Assembly: GCF_001411555.2 (NCBI RefSeq)
Contig: NC_049903.1
Span: 13,001,234-13,065,233 of the forward strand
Reading direction: 5' to 3'
DNA: 64,000 nucleotides
DNA from: Juglans regia
Taxonomy: Eukaryota; Streptophyta; Magnoliopsida; Fagales; Juglandaceae
Part shown: one piece after another, positions 46,565 through 58,218 of the stretch
Layout of the letters: each line of letters opens with the position of its first letter
Position numbering within the stretch: the stretch's first letter is position 1
Notes under the pieces: generated by a model
What the model was told of the DNA's origin: nothing
What the model saw: the letters and a program-made list of their open reading frames with translations, nothing else
Database searches by the model: none
Translations under genes and position numbers: made by a program

Positions 46565-47262
46565 TGGAGTACTTACAAGCTAACTTTGGAAAATCAATTG
46601 TAGTACCTAGTGTTGAGGAGTTGGCCGAATTAGATACCCTCGTCAACCTCCCACCTAGGTATGTATGAGATGATCATTAAACTTTGATCGTTTTAGAAAG
46701 GTCATAATTCCATCACTGTTGTCATTGATCTTAAGAGATTGTTGATTGATGATTCCTTGAGTTCTGAATTGGAGATCAGGCAGAACTTTACTTACAAAGA
46801 CTGGTGGTTCTTCTAGGTACGTACGTACGTATTAACTATTGTAATCAGTCTAGCTAGCTAGGGCGCCATGCAAGGCGAAGTTTCTTTTTGCTGCTTCATC
46901 ATCTGTAGAAGCTGGAAAATGTGTGTTGTGACACCATGTTTCATAGAGCTTAAACATCAAGAAAGCTGAATATTTCCAGAGGAATGCAAAATCATCTAAA
47001 CAATTGTACAGTAAATTAATACAAATGTTAACTTCCCCAAAATATTATAAATGTAGCAGTTGCTAATATTTTAACTTAAGAGACATTCAAGACTTTATCC
47101 ATTACCTTAAAATATGTTGTCAGAAACCAAGTTGGCACTAACGCATGATATTTTTATGTTCTATGTGAGATTGACATTTGATATTAAAATTCCTTGTTTC
47201 CCCTATAGATTGTGAGTAATGGCATTTATCGGCGCATTGAGCATAGGGCAACAGTAAAATAA
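46565..47262 (+). pseudogene. SRG1-like 2-oxoglutarate dioxygenase pseudogene (exon 1 and start of exon 4)
   Basis: On the opposite strand from the intact dioxygenase. Exon 1-like sequence starts at ATG 46565 and contains SIVVPSVEELAELDTL, the usual N-terminus, then loses frame. It resumes near 46715 with VVIDLKRLLIDDSLSSELE and ends DWWFF-stop at a GTAC donor (46816). Relatives have DWGFFQ there, so the last codon looks like CAG changed to TAG. After 392 bases an acceptor (TATAG) at 47204-47208 leads to an exon-4 start, IVSNGIYRRIEHRATVK, then a stop at 47260. Exons 2 and 3, with the HxD iron ligands, are missing. A copia LTR begins 26 bases later. Confidence 0.8.
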
Positions 47263-47287
47263 AAAAAAAATAGAGACTCTACATTGC

Positions 47288-47570
47288 TTAAAGAGTTGAA
47301 GAAAGTTGTTTTGGTCAAGTTACCAAAACAGAGTATAATAGTTTTAAATTATAGAAAATTACAAATAACAGCCTGCACATCTCACATATTGAGATTATAG
47401 CTAATAAGTACAAAATTACTAGTGATAAAAACGAAATGCAAGTGATAAGTGTGCAAAGAGATAAGCCATCTAATAAGCTACATCGGATGCTATAATGCTT
47501 ATCTATAGTCAAGTGGTTGCTTATCTTTAGAAACAATTTGCTATAGATTATGACTATTGCTATCAGCTAC
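47288..47570 (-). repeat. 3' LTR of the copia element, split by an hAT insertion
   Basis: Direct repeat of 52827-53121. It is interrupted at 47570 by the hAT element; the remaining few bases resume at 48823-48831 (TTAGCTACA) before the polypurine tract. Confidence 0.75.
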
Positions 47571-48822
47571 TAGGGCTGCAACCCAACCTTGTAAAGCTAG
47601 GTTTGTGCCCGACCTGACCCGAGAACCTCCATCTAAGGCGCCAACCCAAACCGACTCGACCCGAACAAAATCAAACCGGGTTGAACCCGTATGACCCAAC
47701 CTTTAAAAACAAGGTTGTTTTCATGCTTCCAGAAATGAAAACCGATTCGCTTAGGGAAAAAAAAAATGAAAACCGATTCAATAATTTACAAACCACAGGA
47801 GAGGAAGAGAGAGAAGGGGTCTTGGGATCGAAGGAGAAGATCTCGAGTTGAGGTGAGGCATCCCCAAGCCTTGACCTACCCAGCACTAGCAACGGCAACA
47901 GCGGCAGCAAATCTGCAAACGACAGTGTCTAGCTCGAGCAAAGTTACACTGAAGGCAGAGAACCAGATCTATAAACGGCATGCTGAATCTGATTAGGGGG
48001 AGACCAGCCTTCATGGAAGAAAAGGTACTCGAAGCTTGGGTCTGATAGTGGTGGTGGTGGAGGAGGAGGCGGATTAGACTGGGGTGGGGGAGCAAAAGAC
48101 AAAAGAATAAAAAAGAAGCTCAAAGGATGATGAGTTGCTTTCATGGCGAATTTTTCTTGGTATCTCTAATTAATTTCTTTTCTTTCCCCATTTCATCTCT
48201 GGTTTTCGTCTCGCAAATTTTCTGTATGGTGAGCCTGCATGTGGGTTGTGTGGGCAACTAGTGGTTTGGGTTTGAGGAATCAAAGGTCCCAAATAATGAT
48301 ATTTGTTCAAGCATGAGAGAAGAAACAATGCTAGAAAAATAGAGATGGAACACATTCTAAAGGGTTTCTTCTCTATGGTGTTTTAATGGAGTCTTCGCCA
48401 TGAGAGAAAAGGCTTTTAATGCAAAAAAGAAATAAATTAGAATAGATGAGTATAAAGGGTGCAAAGACAATGGAGGAGAGAGAGAGAGTAAAAGGCAAAG
48501 GATGAACCTGAACACTCAGAACTTGTGCTTCTCGAGGCATATCAACGGCTAGAAATGGTGAAACTTTACAGGAGATGTAAGATATGAAAGACAATGCAAG
48601 ATGGTGTTAGAGCCAATAAAAAAAAGTTGCAGGAGCCGTACTCATACGCATTAACTTTCGTGACAAGTTTTAAATTTATAGAGTCGGTGGAATTAACACC
48701 CGAAGAACAAATCCGACATTAGGCAGGTTGAGAACCGATTTGTAATGACCCGTCATATTGTCAGACGGATCAGATTGAATAAATCGGACCAATTAGTTCA
48801 TCGACCCATGTGCACATGCCTA
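47571..48822. mobile_element. Non-autonomous hAT element inside the copia LTR
   Basis: 1252 bp starting TAGGGCTGCAACCC and ending, inverted, TAGGCATGTGCACATGGG. Flanks are TCAGCTAC (47563-47570) and TTAGCTAC (48823-48830), an 8-bp duplication with one mismatch. The arms contain CCGACCCGA / CGGGTTGA-type motifs near both ends. No transposase is encoded. Internal ORFs such as 47766-47996 have no recognisable domain. Confidence 0.75.
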
Positions 48823-48849
48823 TTAGCTACATGTGTGTCCCTCCCCCAT

Positions 48850-51800
48850 GAGCTTGGACTTTAGATCAAAAAACCAAGTAGAAGGCAATCCCTTGGTGAA
48901 TATGTCCACTATCTAATCTCTAGTAGAAATAAACTTGAGATGAACATCACAATTGATCACTTTTTCTCAGACAAAATGGTAATCAACTTTAATATGCTTT
49001 GTTCGAGAATGGAAGACGGGGTTGAAGGCCAATGCAAAAGCACTAACATTATCACATTGTATTATGGGAGCAAAAATTAGTGGAATACAAAGGTCTTGAA
49101 ACAACATGCATAACCAGTAAAGCTTTGTAGTGGTAATTGCTAAAGACCTATATTCAGCTTTAGTGCTTGATCTAGAGACCACTGGTTGTTTCTTTGAGGT
49201 TAATGATACAAGATTTTTGCCAAGAAATATTCCAAAACTAGAGGTAGACCTACGATCATCTGGGTTGCCTACCTAATCCGAGTCACAATAGGCTGTAAGT
49301 TGTAGGTTTCCCTTGGTATAGGAGAGGCCATGATTAATGGAGTTCTTTACATACCTTAGAACTCTTTTTGCTGCAACCCAATGAGAAGAGGTTGGAGCAT
49401 GCATGTATTGGCAAAGCTAGTTCACTAAGAAGGAGATGTTTGGTCTGGTTAATGTACAATATTGGAGAGCTCCAACAACATGGAGATATTCAGTAGGATC
49501 AAGAAGTGGTTCTCCTTCAAATTGTGACAGTTTACTTCTAATGGAAACTAGTGATTTGGAGGGTTTGACACCCAACATACGAGCTCGATGTAGCATATCA
49601 TAAATATGTTTTGCTTGAGTAAGATGCAGACCTTTTGCGTTGTAGGTAGCCTAATATCCCAAGATCCTTGAGTGGAAAACTCTACTGCAATTTAGTTATG
49701 ATAAAGAGCAACGCTTGAGAATGAGTACCTATGAGGATAATGTCATCAACATAGATGTGCAAAAATAAGTGTAGATTTTCATATGATGAAATACAAATAG
49801 TGACTTGTCAACTAGAGAGGCTTGAAGCCAATTTCAAGCACAGCTGCAAATAAGCAAGTGAACCAAGCTCTTAGAGCTTGTTTGAGACCATAGATGGTCT
49901 TATTCAATTTACAAACATAATTTGGATGCTCTTGGCTTTGAATCCCTTAAGGTTGCTCCATGTAAACATCATCTAATAGTGCTCCATGAAGGAAGGCATT
50001 GGAGATATCCAGCTGCCTTATATCCTAATCAAACTACACTACCAAGGCCAATAGAATTCAAATAGTTGGTAGTTTGATCATGTGACTGAAATCTGTGAAG
50101 TCAACCCCCATGATATTTTTGCCCAAATCCCTTGGCAATCAGCTGGGCTTTGAATCTATCAATGCTGCCATCAGGTTTTTTGTTTGATACGATACACCCA
50201 CTTGTTATGGATGACATTATAATGCTTGGGCCGAGGACACAGAGACCATGTACCAGTGGCCAATAGAGGTTCAAACTCTTGTTCCATTACAGCCTTCCAC
50301 CATGCATCAGTTGCTGCCTTAGTGTAATCAATTGATGGTTGTCTCGGGTTGTATGCTGCTAGTGAGATTAAAGGGAGCTAACAAGGACTCATGTGAAGAC
50401 TCGTGTGAGGAGCTTACTGAGTTAGAAGAACTATCTAGGTGAGAAAGGTTCAGAAGGGAGACTTGAGACGGAGGTAGTCATTGCTTGGGAAGATTCCTAA
50501 GGTGTTATAAGCAGCAGGTACTGAGTATTGTTATTGCTAAGGTGTTGGAAACATGAACAAAGGAGAATCATCTACAACATTCAGCTTGGAGTTGTCATTA
50601 GAATGAGCCAGATCCAATGCAAGAAAGGAATTCTCATAAAAAACCACATGCCTAGAAAGATAAAACTTGTTAGTGACTAGATCAAGACACATGTATCCAG
50701 CATGACTATAGCCTAGGAAGAGACAAGCTTTGGAACGAAATTGGAGATTGTGACCATTGAAAGGTCTCAGTAGTGGGTAGCATTAGTTTAAGGTGTGGGG
50801 ATTGATGCTTTAAGATTGGAGTAGGTAGTCTATTGAGGGTATAGACTATTGTTAGAAAGGCTTCCACGCAATATTTGTTTGATAGATGGGAGTGAGCCAA
50901 CAGGCTAAGACCAGTCTCAAGAACATGTCTAAACTTTCGTTCAGCTAAGTCATTCTATTAACTAGTATGTGGGCAAGATTGGCAATGTATTATTCCATTG
51001 AGTGAGACAGTGTTGAAACTTATTGGAACAATACTCTTTCCCACCATCTGTTTGTAGCTATTTTATTTTTAAAGTCAATTGGTTTCAATTAACAGCTTGA
51101 ATTTTACAAAGACTCCAAGAACTTCAACTTTGGTTCGTAAAGGGTATAGCCATGTGTATCTAGAATTGTCATCCACAAAGATGGCATGGTATTTGTACCT
51201 ACTTATGGATTGAACTGGTGAATGCCAAACATCACTGTGAATTAAATCAAGTGGCTGAGAGGAAACACGAGTGGAACTAGAAAATGGTAAACAACTACTT
51301 TTTCCCAATTGGCAAGCATTGCAAACACTTTTATTTATATCACCATCGGACAAATGCAGATGATGAGTTTTAATAATGCTAGATACAATCTTATTGGACA
51401 GATGACCTAGTCTCGAGTGCCAGCTCGAGAGGCTAGTCTTTATTCCTAAGAAAGATATAAAATATGGCTGGCTTTGGAGAGAATTTCCTTTAGCCATAGT
51501 GGATAAAGTTCATTTCTACTCTTGCCTTCCAGGAGGGGTGCATGCGTATGATTTTTCTTCACATAAAAATGAGAAGAGGTTAATAGAATGTAACCATTGT
51601 TGTCAAGGAAAAACTTTTGGATAGACAATAAGTTACTTGCTGCATTAAGACAATGAAGTACTAATTTAAGAGAAAAGGGTTGAGAAGAGATGGAAGAAAG
51701 GAAAGTAGCTAAACTATTATTTCTTGTAGAGAGTCCTTCACCATTACCAATAGCAGCACATCATTACTATGAAAAGGCTGCTGGATATGCAAGTTGTTGC

Positions 51801-52786
51801 GGTCATTGGTAATATGGGATTATCTCCACTATCAGCATACCACTTTTGTTCTTCAATTGCAGCATTTGTGCGAGCCACCAAGGTTGCCAGCTGAGGAGGA
51901 GGATGTTGACCCTAATAAAAGTAGCCCATCATGCGGTAGCAATCAAGGGCCTGATGATTGCTCTTTCCAAAATAGGTTGTTGTGAAGTTTGATGTCCAGC
52001 AGAGTTGTGAGGGCCTTGTTGTAGGGATTTAGGTGTCTTGTTCTGACTTCTTGTTCCTCGTGAAGAGAACTTGCTGAATGTGTGATTATTTCCTTTATTC
52101 TTGGGGTAGGAATTTGAGTGCCCTTGGCATTCGGAAATGAGAGCAAAGCTATTGGACTCGGTAAGAGCTGCTTGTTGATTCAGCAACATCTCGTGGCTAA
52201 GCAATTCATCCTGAAAATCATCATATGTTAGAGATTGTCTCTAGTTGCAAACGTGAAGGAAGTGATGAAGCTATTGAATGATGGGTCAAAGCCACTGATG
52301 ATGAAGGAAATAAGATCTTCATCATCAAGTGACTTGCCAACAACAAAATGTTGATTCAACCAAGACTTTTTCAATGTAAGTATTTGATCCTTGTTACAAG
52401 CTCTAGAGTTGTTGCTTAAGGTGAGAAACTTGAGACCAGGACTGTGAAGCAAATCGATTTGTTAGAGCAGTCCATACTTGTTTGGAGGTGTAAAGTTCAT
52501 AAACAGTAGACAATACTTTCTCCGAAAGAGTGACATTGATTCAGCTCAAGAGGAATTGAACCTTCTTAGTCCAGGGAAGGTAATCTTGATTGGAAACTTC
52601 CTTGCCAAGGGTGTCACCAATGGTGGAAGGAGAGCACAACTCAAATCCATCATGACTCTTTAAGACAAGAACAAGCTGGGAGAGCCACATAAGGTAGTTG
52701 TTTCTATCAAGTTTGATGGAAATCAAGTGAGTGAAGTTGGGAAAGGTGAAAGCAGAAGCGATGGGGTTTGAACTTGACGTGGCCAT
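48850..52786 (-). pseudogene. Copia gag-pol remnant
   Basis: Gag starts at the ATG at 52786 (LDRNNYLMWLSQLV). It continues in 52228-52452 (DDEDLISFIISGFDPSFNSF) and 51929-52204. The GAG-pre-integrase and integrase N-terminus are in 51075-51497: WHSRLGHLSNK, CNACQLGKSS, then IHSDVW and FVDDNSRYTW. 50706-50900 is late integrase (NKYCVEAF, YTLNRLPT). RT is present in broken frames around 50000-50250 (a GVDFTDFSHMIK-like block). RNase H is the ORF 48967-49182 (SSTKAEYRSLA, HIKVDYHFV). Many stops and shifts show a long-dead element. Confidence 0.8.
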
Positions 52787-52826
52787 AGAATCGTAACAGT
52801 GTGAGCCTAGCAGGGCTCTTGTACCG

Positions 52827-53121
52827 TGAAAGAGTTGAAGAAAGTTGTTTTGGTCAAATTACCAAAACAAAGTATAATAGCTTTAATTTATAGAGAATTA
52901 CAAATGACAGCCTCCACGTCTTGCATATTGAGATTACAACAAATGAGTACAAAGTTACAAGTGATAAGAACGAAATACAAGTGATAAGTGTGCAAAGACA
53001 TAAGACATCTGATAAGATAAGCCAATTGCTATATATCAGATGCTATAATGTTTATCTATAGTCAAGTGGTTGCTCATCTTTAAGAACAGTTTGCTGTAGA
53101 TTTTGATTATCAGTATCAGCA
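52827..53121 (-). repeat. 5' LTR of the copia element (minimum extent)
   Basis: Partner of 47288-47570. Directly beyond its inner edge the - strand reads CGGTACAAGAGCC, a degenerate form of the TGGTATCAGAGCC Met-tRNA primer site usual in copia elements. The outer edge could be 53121 or 53199. Confidence 0.72.
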
Positions 53122-53199
53122 TTATCCAGGTGATTATCTCTAAGTGATTGTCATAACTTATGAAGAATTTATCTATAACAATTTCTAAATTCAACAACA

Positions 53200-53560
53200 C
53201 TTGGGGGTTGTTTGGGAGATGGGATGGTTTCATCTCATACCATCTCATTTCCTACCCAAACATACTTAAAGAAAAATACTTCTCAATTTTAAATTTTTAA
53301 CTTTTTCATCTAATCATTACTTAATTGTTATAATTTTTTCAAACTTTTAAATAAAATACAAAAAATAATTCAACTTTTTCAAATTTTAAAAAATTTATAT
53401 TAAAAAATTATATTCTAGCAATATTTTAATTTTATAATATTTTTATTCAACTTTTTCTTTCATTTCTCAAAACTTCATAAAACATCATAACTCAAATAAT
53501 TTTATTACTATTTACAAATCATTTCACTATTATGTCATACCTTATCCGACCCCAAATTAT
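53200..53560. repeat. Tourist-like MITE upstream of eIF4E
   Basis: Left TTGGGGGTTGTTTGGGAGATG and right, inverted, TTTGGGGTCGGATAAGGTATG form imperfect ends. The AT-rich interior ('aattcaactttttcaaat', 'ttatattctagcaatatttt') is shared with the element at 55322. The exact ends are uncertain. Confidence 0.6.
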
Positions 53561-53908
53561 AAAAGAAAATAAGATTCTACATACCGAGTATCGTATTCTT
53601 ACCTTTTTATTTTATGATTGATGAGATTGTATTTTCAATTTTAAATTTTTTTAATAACAATAAAGGACAATACAATAGAAATAAAAATTGTCACATATAC
53701 GTGATGGAATATGAGTACTTTGTAGCATTGGTTTATAAAAAAATTATGTATTTTGTCAAAATAAATAAATGAGAAGCCGAGTCCAATCCGTTTGCCACCC
53801 CCAACAAGTTACATAAATTTGTCGCTCTATCTATCTCGGAACTGAGGAATCGGAGAAAGCCAGAGAAACGCAAAGAAAGTCCCCAAAAAACTAACAGAAA
53901 AGTGGAAA
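53561..53908 (+). promoter_or_regulatory. Upstream region of eIF4E
   Basis: About 350 bp between the MITE and the eIF4E ATG. A TATAAAAAA string at 53734-53742 is a possible TATA box, about 170 bases before the ATG. The 5' leader is Ade/Gly-rich near the start codon. Confidence 0.4.
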
Positions 53909-56900
53909 ATGGCGCTAAAGTCGGCAAACACCGAAGAAGAGACCAACACTAACATGAACACAAACCCCAACCATGGGTCGGGCGGACCTGGAGAGGAAGA
54001 GGAGCCTGAGGAGGGAGAGATCGTGGGGGGAGATGGGGAATCGAAGACGGCGGTGGTGCATCAGCCCCACCCGCTAGAGCACTCGTGGACCTTCTGGTTC
54101 GACAACCCCTCCGCCGCCAAGTCCAAGCAGGCCGCTTGGGGTAGCTCCATGAGGCCGATCTATACCTTCTCTACCATTGAAGAGTTCTGGGGGTAAAATA
54201 TTTTTTTATGTCTATATAATATACGTATATATTCATGACTATATATATATATATATATATATGGGAAAGATTTAGATTTTGGGGGTGCAAATGGGGGATT
54301 TGAAAGTGAAAAATGGTGAGAAAAGTTAACTGTCTCATGTAATTGCTAAGATAATTAAGAAAAAGACCGTCCTTTGCTTAGATCTCCGGCTTTTGTTGCT
54401 GTTTTTGGTGCTAATGCAAATGAAATAACTGAAGATTTTTGGGTCTGATCGAATTGATCGGATTAATGTAGGAACAAGTCTACCGGTCTTGTGAGGTGAT
54501 CGTAATGGGTTCCTATTTGTGGTGGATGACATATCAGGAGGAATTGGGATTTTTGGCATCTTGTGTTGTTGATGTTTGTTTTTGGTTCTACTTATAAAAA
54601 AGAATGTGTGATTTGGCCCATTGGAGGCAAATGTTTTGTTTTTGGCACAGTTGAGCGGAACATTGTGTTTGTTTGGAGCTTTCTCTTAGGAACAACAAAG
54701 TATTCTGGATCATTTCACGTGAACCCACTGGTTCTTGGGTTTTTAATTGAAGGAGAAACTGTGTCGTGATCAACAGTTCAGGTTTTGCGCAAGTTCATGT
54801 GGGATCTTGCATTCAAAACCACTCCTTATTGACTCTGCCTGCATTTAAGATTTAGAAAGTTGGGGTATAATATTGGCTTCATACTGTTTTCAAGATTGTG
54901 CATTGCATGTAATTAACATGCTGAGGTCTATCTGTATGTTCTCATTATATTACTTTCTTTTAAACTGTTTAGACACAAATGCACCTTTTTAAACTTCAGA
55001 ATGAAATTTAAACCTGAGTTAAATTTTAGGGCAACCCTCTCAGTCTATATATTTTAGATCATGACTGTAGTTATCAGTTCTGTTTTTGAAAATTTTGGTT
55101 GGAGTGGAGGTAACAAAGGTGTTCCTATGGATCCTTTTCAATGATATGCAGATGGATGATTGGCACAAGGTGTTTCAATGGATCCTTGGGGATGGCCAGA
55201 AGTAATATGAAAGCCTTTACTTTTTTTTATTTGGAAAATAAACAAGTAAAAAGAAAGTCTTCCTTTTCTGCCATGTGTTTGGATTGCTGAGTGACAAGTC
55301 GATTCTCGACTTCATCACTTAGCCTCATTCACTTTCACAAAACTTTTCATCTCATCTTATCTAATCATTACAATTTTTCTAAATTTTCACACAAAATAAA
55401 ATAAATAATTCAACTTTTTCAAATTCCAAAACAAAAATAATATTAAAAAAATATATTCTAACAATATTTTATTCAACTTTCAATTTTTATGTCAATTCAT
55501 CTTATTTCATCTCATTTCATCTACGAAAACAAACGAGGGCTTAAGTTTCTCATTAATTGCATTTCTTACCAGTTATCAGGTACATATGACATCATTTAGT
55601 AATGAATACTGAGGAAGTAGAAATGACAATTTTATTTTTGAAGAGTTTCTAATGTAGGCTAATTCATATCATCGTAATTTCAAGTAGCTGCAACCAATAG
55701 TGATAAATTTCTCCTGAACTACCATGCATTATGGTCTGAAGAAATCATTATCCTTGTCAGGGGATCCACTTATATCTTTATCTCTGCCTTGATTTCTGAT
55801 TTCCATTTCACCTTGAATTATCTATATGTCATGTCTCCACTTGTATCCTCAAGATGAATGACAAATTTGCCTGCAAAATTCATTCCATGTACAGCATTTA
55901 CAATAATGTTCATCATCCAAGCAAGTTGACCTTGGGAGCTGACTTCCATTGTTTCAAACATAAAATAGAGCCAAAATGGGAGGACCCTGTTTGTGAAAAT
56001 GGAGGGAAATGGACAGCAACCTTTCCTAAAGGGAAATCTGACACCTGTTGGTTGTATACTGTATGTTTTCAGACTCTTTGTAGCATGAGACTGAATTAAA
56101 AATTCTCTGTGGGAACTAATTTTCTGAATGGACCGGTCTTAGTTGCTAGCAATGATTGGAGAACAATTTGATCATGGAGATGAAATATGTGGAGCAGTTG
56201 TAAATGTCAGACAGAGGCAGGAAAAAATAGCTTTGTGGACCAAGAATGCTAAGAATGAAGCTGCACAGGTAACTGCTATTAAGTAAACAATAAAACCACC
56301 CACCTCAATTATATTGCCTGTTTGTTGGTGTCCATACGTGATTTTGGCCCACGAGATCACCTTCTGGACATATTTTAACCTTGTTCATATTTTTTTATTC
56401 TCCATGTTTATTGTCTATTCTATATGATTTAAGAGGAAAGAATAAGTTGGTCTCTTAATATACCACATTGTCTTCATTTGAGACCTTGTAATATTAATGT
56501 AATTCAGCTTTTTTTTTTTTTTTTTTTATAAGTAACAATCTCATCTTCATTTCTTTAAACCAAGGAAGAAATACATGAAGGAATCTCCTCCAATGTTACA
56601 ATAGGATCAGAAAATGAAAGAGAGTCTTTTGCTAACAAGTGAGCCAAAACATTGCCATTTTTCCTAACATGAGAAACCTCCCACTTAGCTAACTTTTGAA
56701 GCAACATTTTAGCTTCATTCAGATACATACAAGCACCATTTCAATCTTCTATATCACTTTTGAGAGCCGTAACAACTTGCAAAGAATCCCCCTTGATTAT
56801 AACCTGTGAAAGACCAAGATCCAGTCCAAATTTTACTGCTTGAAGTGCCCCAAAAGCCTCAGCAATTGGGCTTTTGGGGCACTTCTGATATTCGTAGGAA

Positions 56901-57276
56901 TTGATAGTGTTCCTTAGCTCGATTTAGTAAATGTTATGTTAAATGGTTTTCACCAACCCAGAGCAATATGTCATTGCGTAATTTTGATGATTGGTTCGAT
57001 TATGATTGTAAAAAAAAGGCTGCAAGCATCTCGTGTGAAATTTTGCAGATGAGCATCGGGAAACAGTGGAAGGAGTTTCTTGATTACAATGAGAACATTG
57101 GTTTTATATTCCATGTAAGGATGTTATTTTTGAAGCATGTAATCGTTTCTTTTTCCTCTATTGGTTGGCTCAGTTTATGATAGGCTATGGGCTACACAAG
57201 TAACGTTCTTCATCTGCTCTCGCAGGAGGAAGCAAAGAGGCTAGACAGAAATGCCAAGAATCGCTACAATTTATGA
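53909..57276 (+). CDS. eIF4E: Eukaryotic translation initiation factor 4E (mRNA cap-binding protein)
   Basis: Five exons: 53909-54192, 55895-56060, 56143-56268, 57049-57114 and 57226-57276. They total 693 bases and encode 230 residues, the normal plant eIF4E length, with consistent phases and GT/AG introns. The N-terminal ~50 residues are acidic and Asn-rich; the conserved core begins [20 protein letters not shown]. Trp77 (QAAWGSS) and Trp123-Glu124 (EPKWED) are the expected m7G-cap stacking and binding residues. The C-terminus is KNRYNL. The protein binds capped mRNA in the eIF4F complex with eIF4G; the [20 protein letters not shown] and EEFW context fits eIF4E and not eIF(iso)4E. Intron 1 holds a MITE and intron 3 a LINE fragment. 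No lesion was seen. Plant eIF4E is also a known host factor for potyviruses. Confidence 0.95.
55322..55540. repeat. Tourist-like MITE in eIF4E intron 1
   Basis: 219 bp with imperfect ends GCCTCATTCACTTTCACA and, inverted, GCCCTCGTTTGTTTTCGTA, flanked by TTA at 55319-55321 and 55541-55543. The interior matches the element at 53200. Confidence 0.72.
56510..56900 (-). mobile_element. 5'-truncated L1-type LINE end in eIF4E intron 3
   Basis: A poly-T run at 56510-56527 is the poly-A tail of a - strand insertion. The sequence to about 56868 encodes, with stops, the terminal RNase H-like domain: [37 protein letters not shown]. At the 5' break the first bases are repeated in inverse orientation (56869-56885), giving 17-base arms. 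Confidence 0.75.
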
Positions 57277-58218
57277 TCTGTGTGTAGTCTGTGTTCATCT
57301 CTAGTGTATTCTAAAGCTTTTTTCTTGATGCAGTCCCATACTACTTGACCATATGCCTAGGACTCAAAAGTTTGAGTTGGGTTTGCTTTTTGCTGTTTTA
57401 CACTTAGCTTAAAAAGGGGAAAAAACAAAAAAAACAAAGAAATTAGAATGATAAAATATTTGAATGAAAGAATTAGAATTGCTTCTTGCCTAAAAATATT
57501 TGAATGGCAATGGGCAATGAGTAGATATTTATTTTTGGTCTTGGCAATGCGTTATACATATGTCTTCCTTCCGGTCAGGGGAGACTCCTCTCCTCCCCCA
57601 ACTGGACCTTCCTTCCCTTTCAAAGATTCAAGGTTTTTTTATAAAGTATTTTGTCTGCCAAAATGAATCTCCTCCTTCCTCCATTTGTTTTTTCATTCTT
57701 TATTGAGCAATTTAGGCATATTAGCGTGTGTATGGTTTTTCATTGTAACTGGGATCCAATCCCAGGTCTTGCATTGTTATGCACTTTTCCTATTAATATG
57801 TAATATGATTATACTTTCTCGAGGAAGAAGGAATGAATAAGAATACATACAGGTAACCCGCCCCAGAAATTAACCAACTCTAATATTTCTTCTTTCATTT
57901 TATTTTGCAAGTACAATAAACAGAGAAAACATGACACAGCAGAAAGAGATGTCCTGGTACGACAAACGGGTGCAACAACACTCTCTAACTCAAACTGCAT
58001 CTTATATGAATTTATCTATTACTTCTTCCCACCACCCCCCCGCCCCAATTTCCAAACCTTAAGCAACCCCGAGCCGGTAAAAGGTAAAAAATAGTCATTT
58101 ATGAGCCAAGTCCCTTTTTCCTCCAGTATAATGATATAAACAGGCATAGCCAGGCAAAAAGGAAGACTTGAAACTATAAGGTAGGGTAGAGTAGAGTAGA
58201 GTAGAGTAGGGTTCATCT
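57277..58218. other. Intergenic region between convergent eIF4E and GTE genes
   Basis: Contains the 3' UTRs and polyadenylation regions of both genes. No ORF of interest. A GTAGA pentamer is repeated about five times at 58184-58208, just beyond the GTE stop. Confidence 0.55.

Larger units (their letters stand above)
47288..53199 (-). mobile_element. Ty1/copia retrotransposon, degenerate, with nested hAT
   Basis: A repeat of about 280-290 bp occurs at 47288-47570 (left) and 52827-53121 (right), starting 'aagagttgaagaaagttgttttggtca' in both. Gag lies near the right repeat and RNase H near the left one, so the element is on the - strand. The 5' LTR (right) may reach 53199, where TGTTGTTGAATTT reads outward; the left LTR would then lack about 80 bases. 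A polypurine GGGGGAGGGA precedes the left LTR at about 48842. No matching 5-base target duplication was found. Confidence 0.8.

Noticed and set aside
47766..48144. Possible host gene with Gly/Pro-rich ORFs
   Set aside because: Fully inside the hAT-type element, in conflicting frames, with no known domain.
53036..53248. Small ORF at the copia LTR edge
   Set aside because: It spans the LTR and flanking MITE and is a chance frame.
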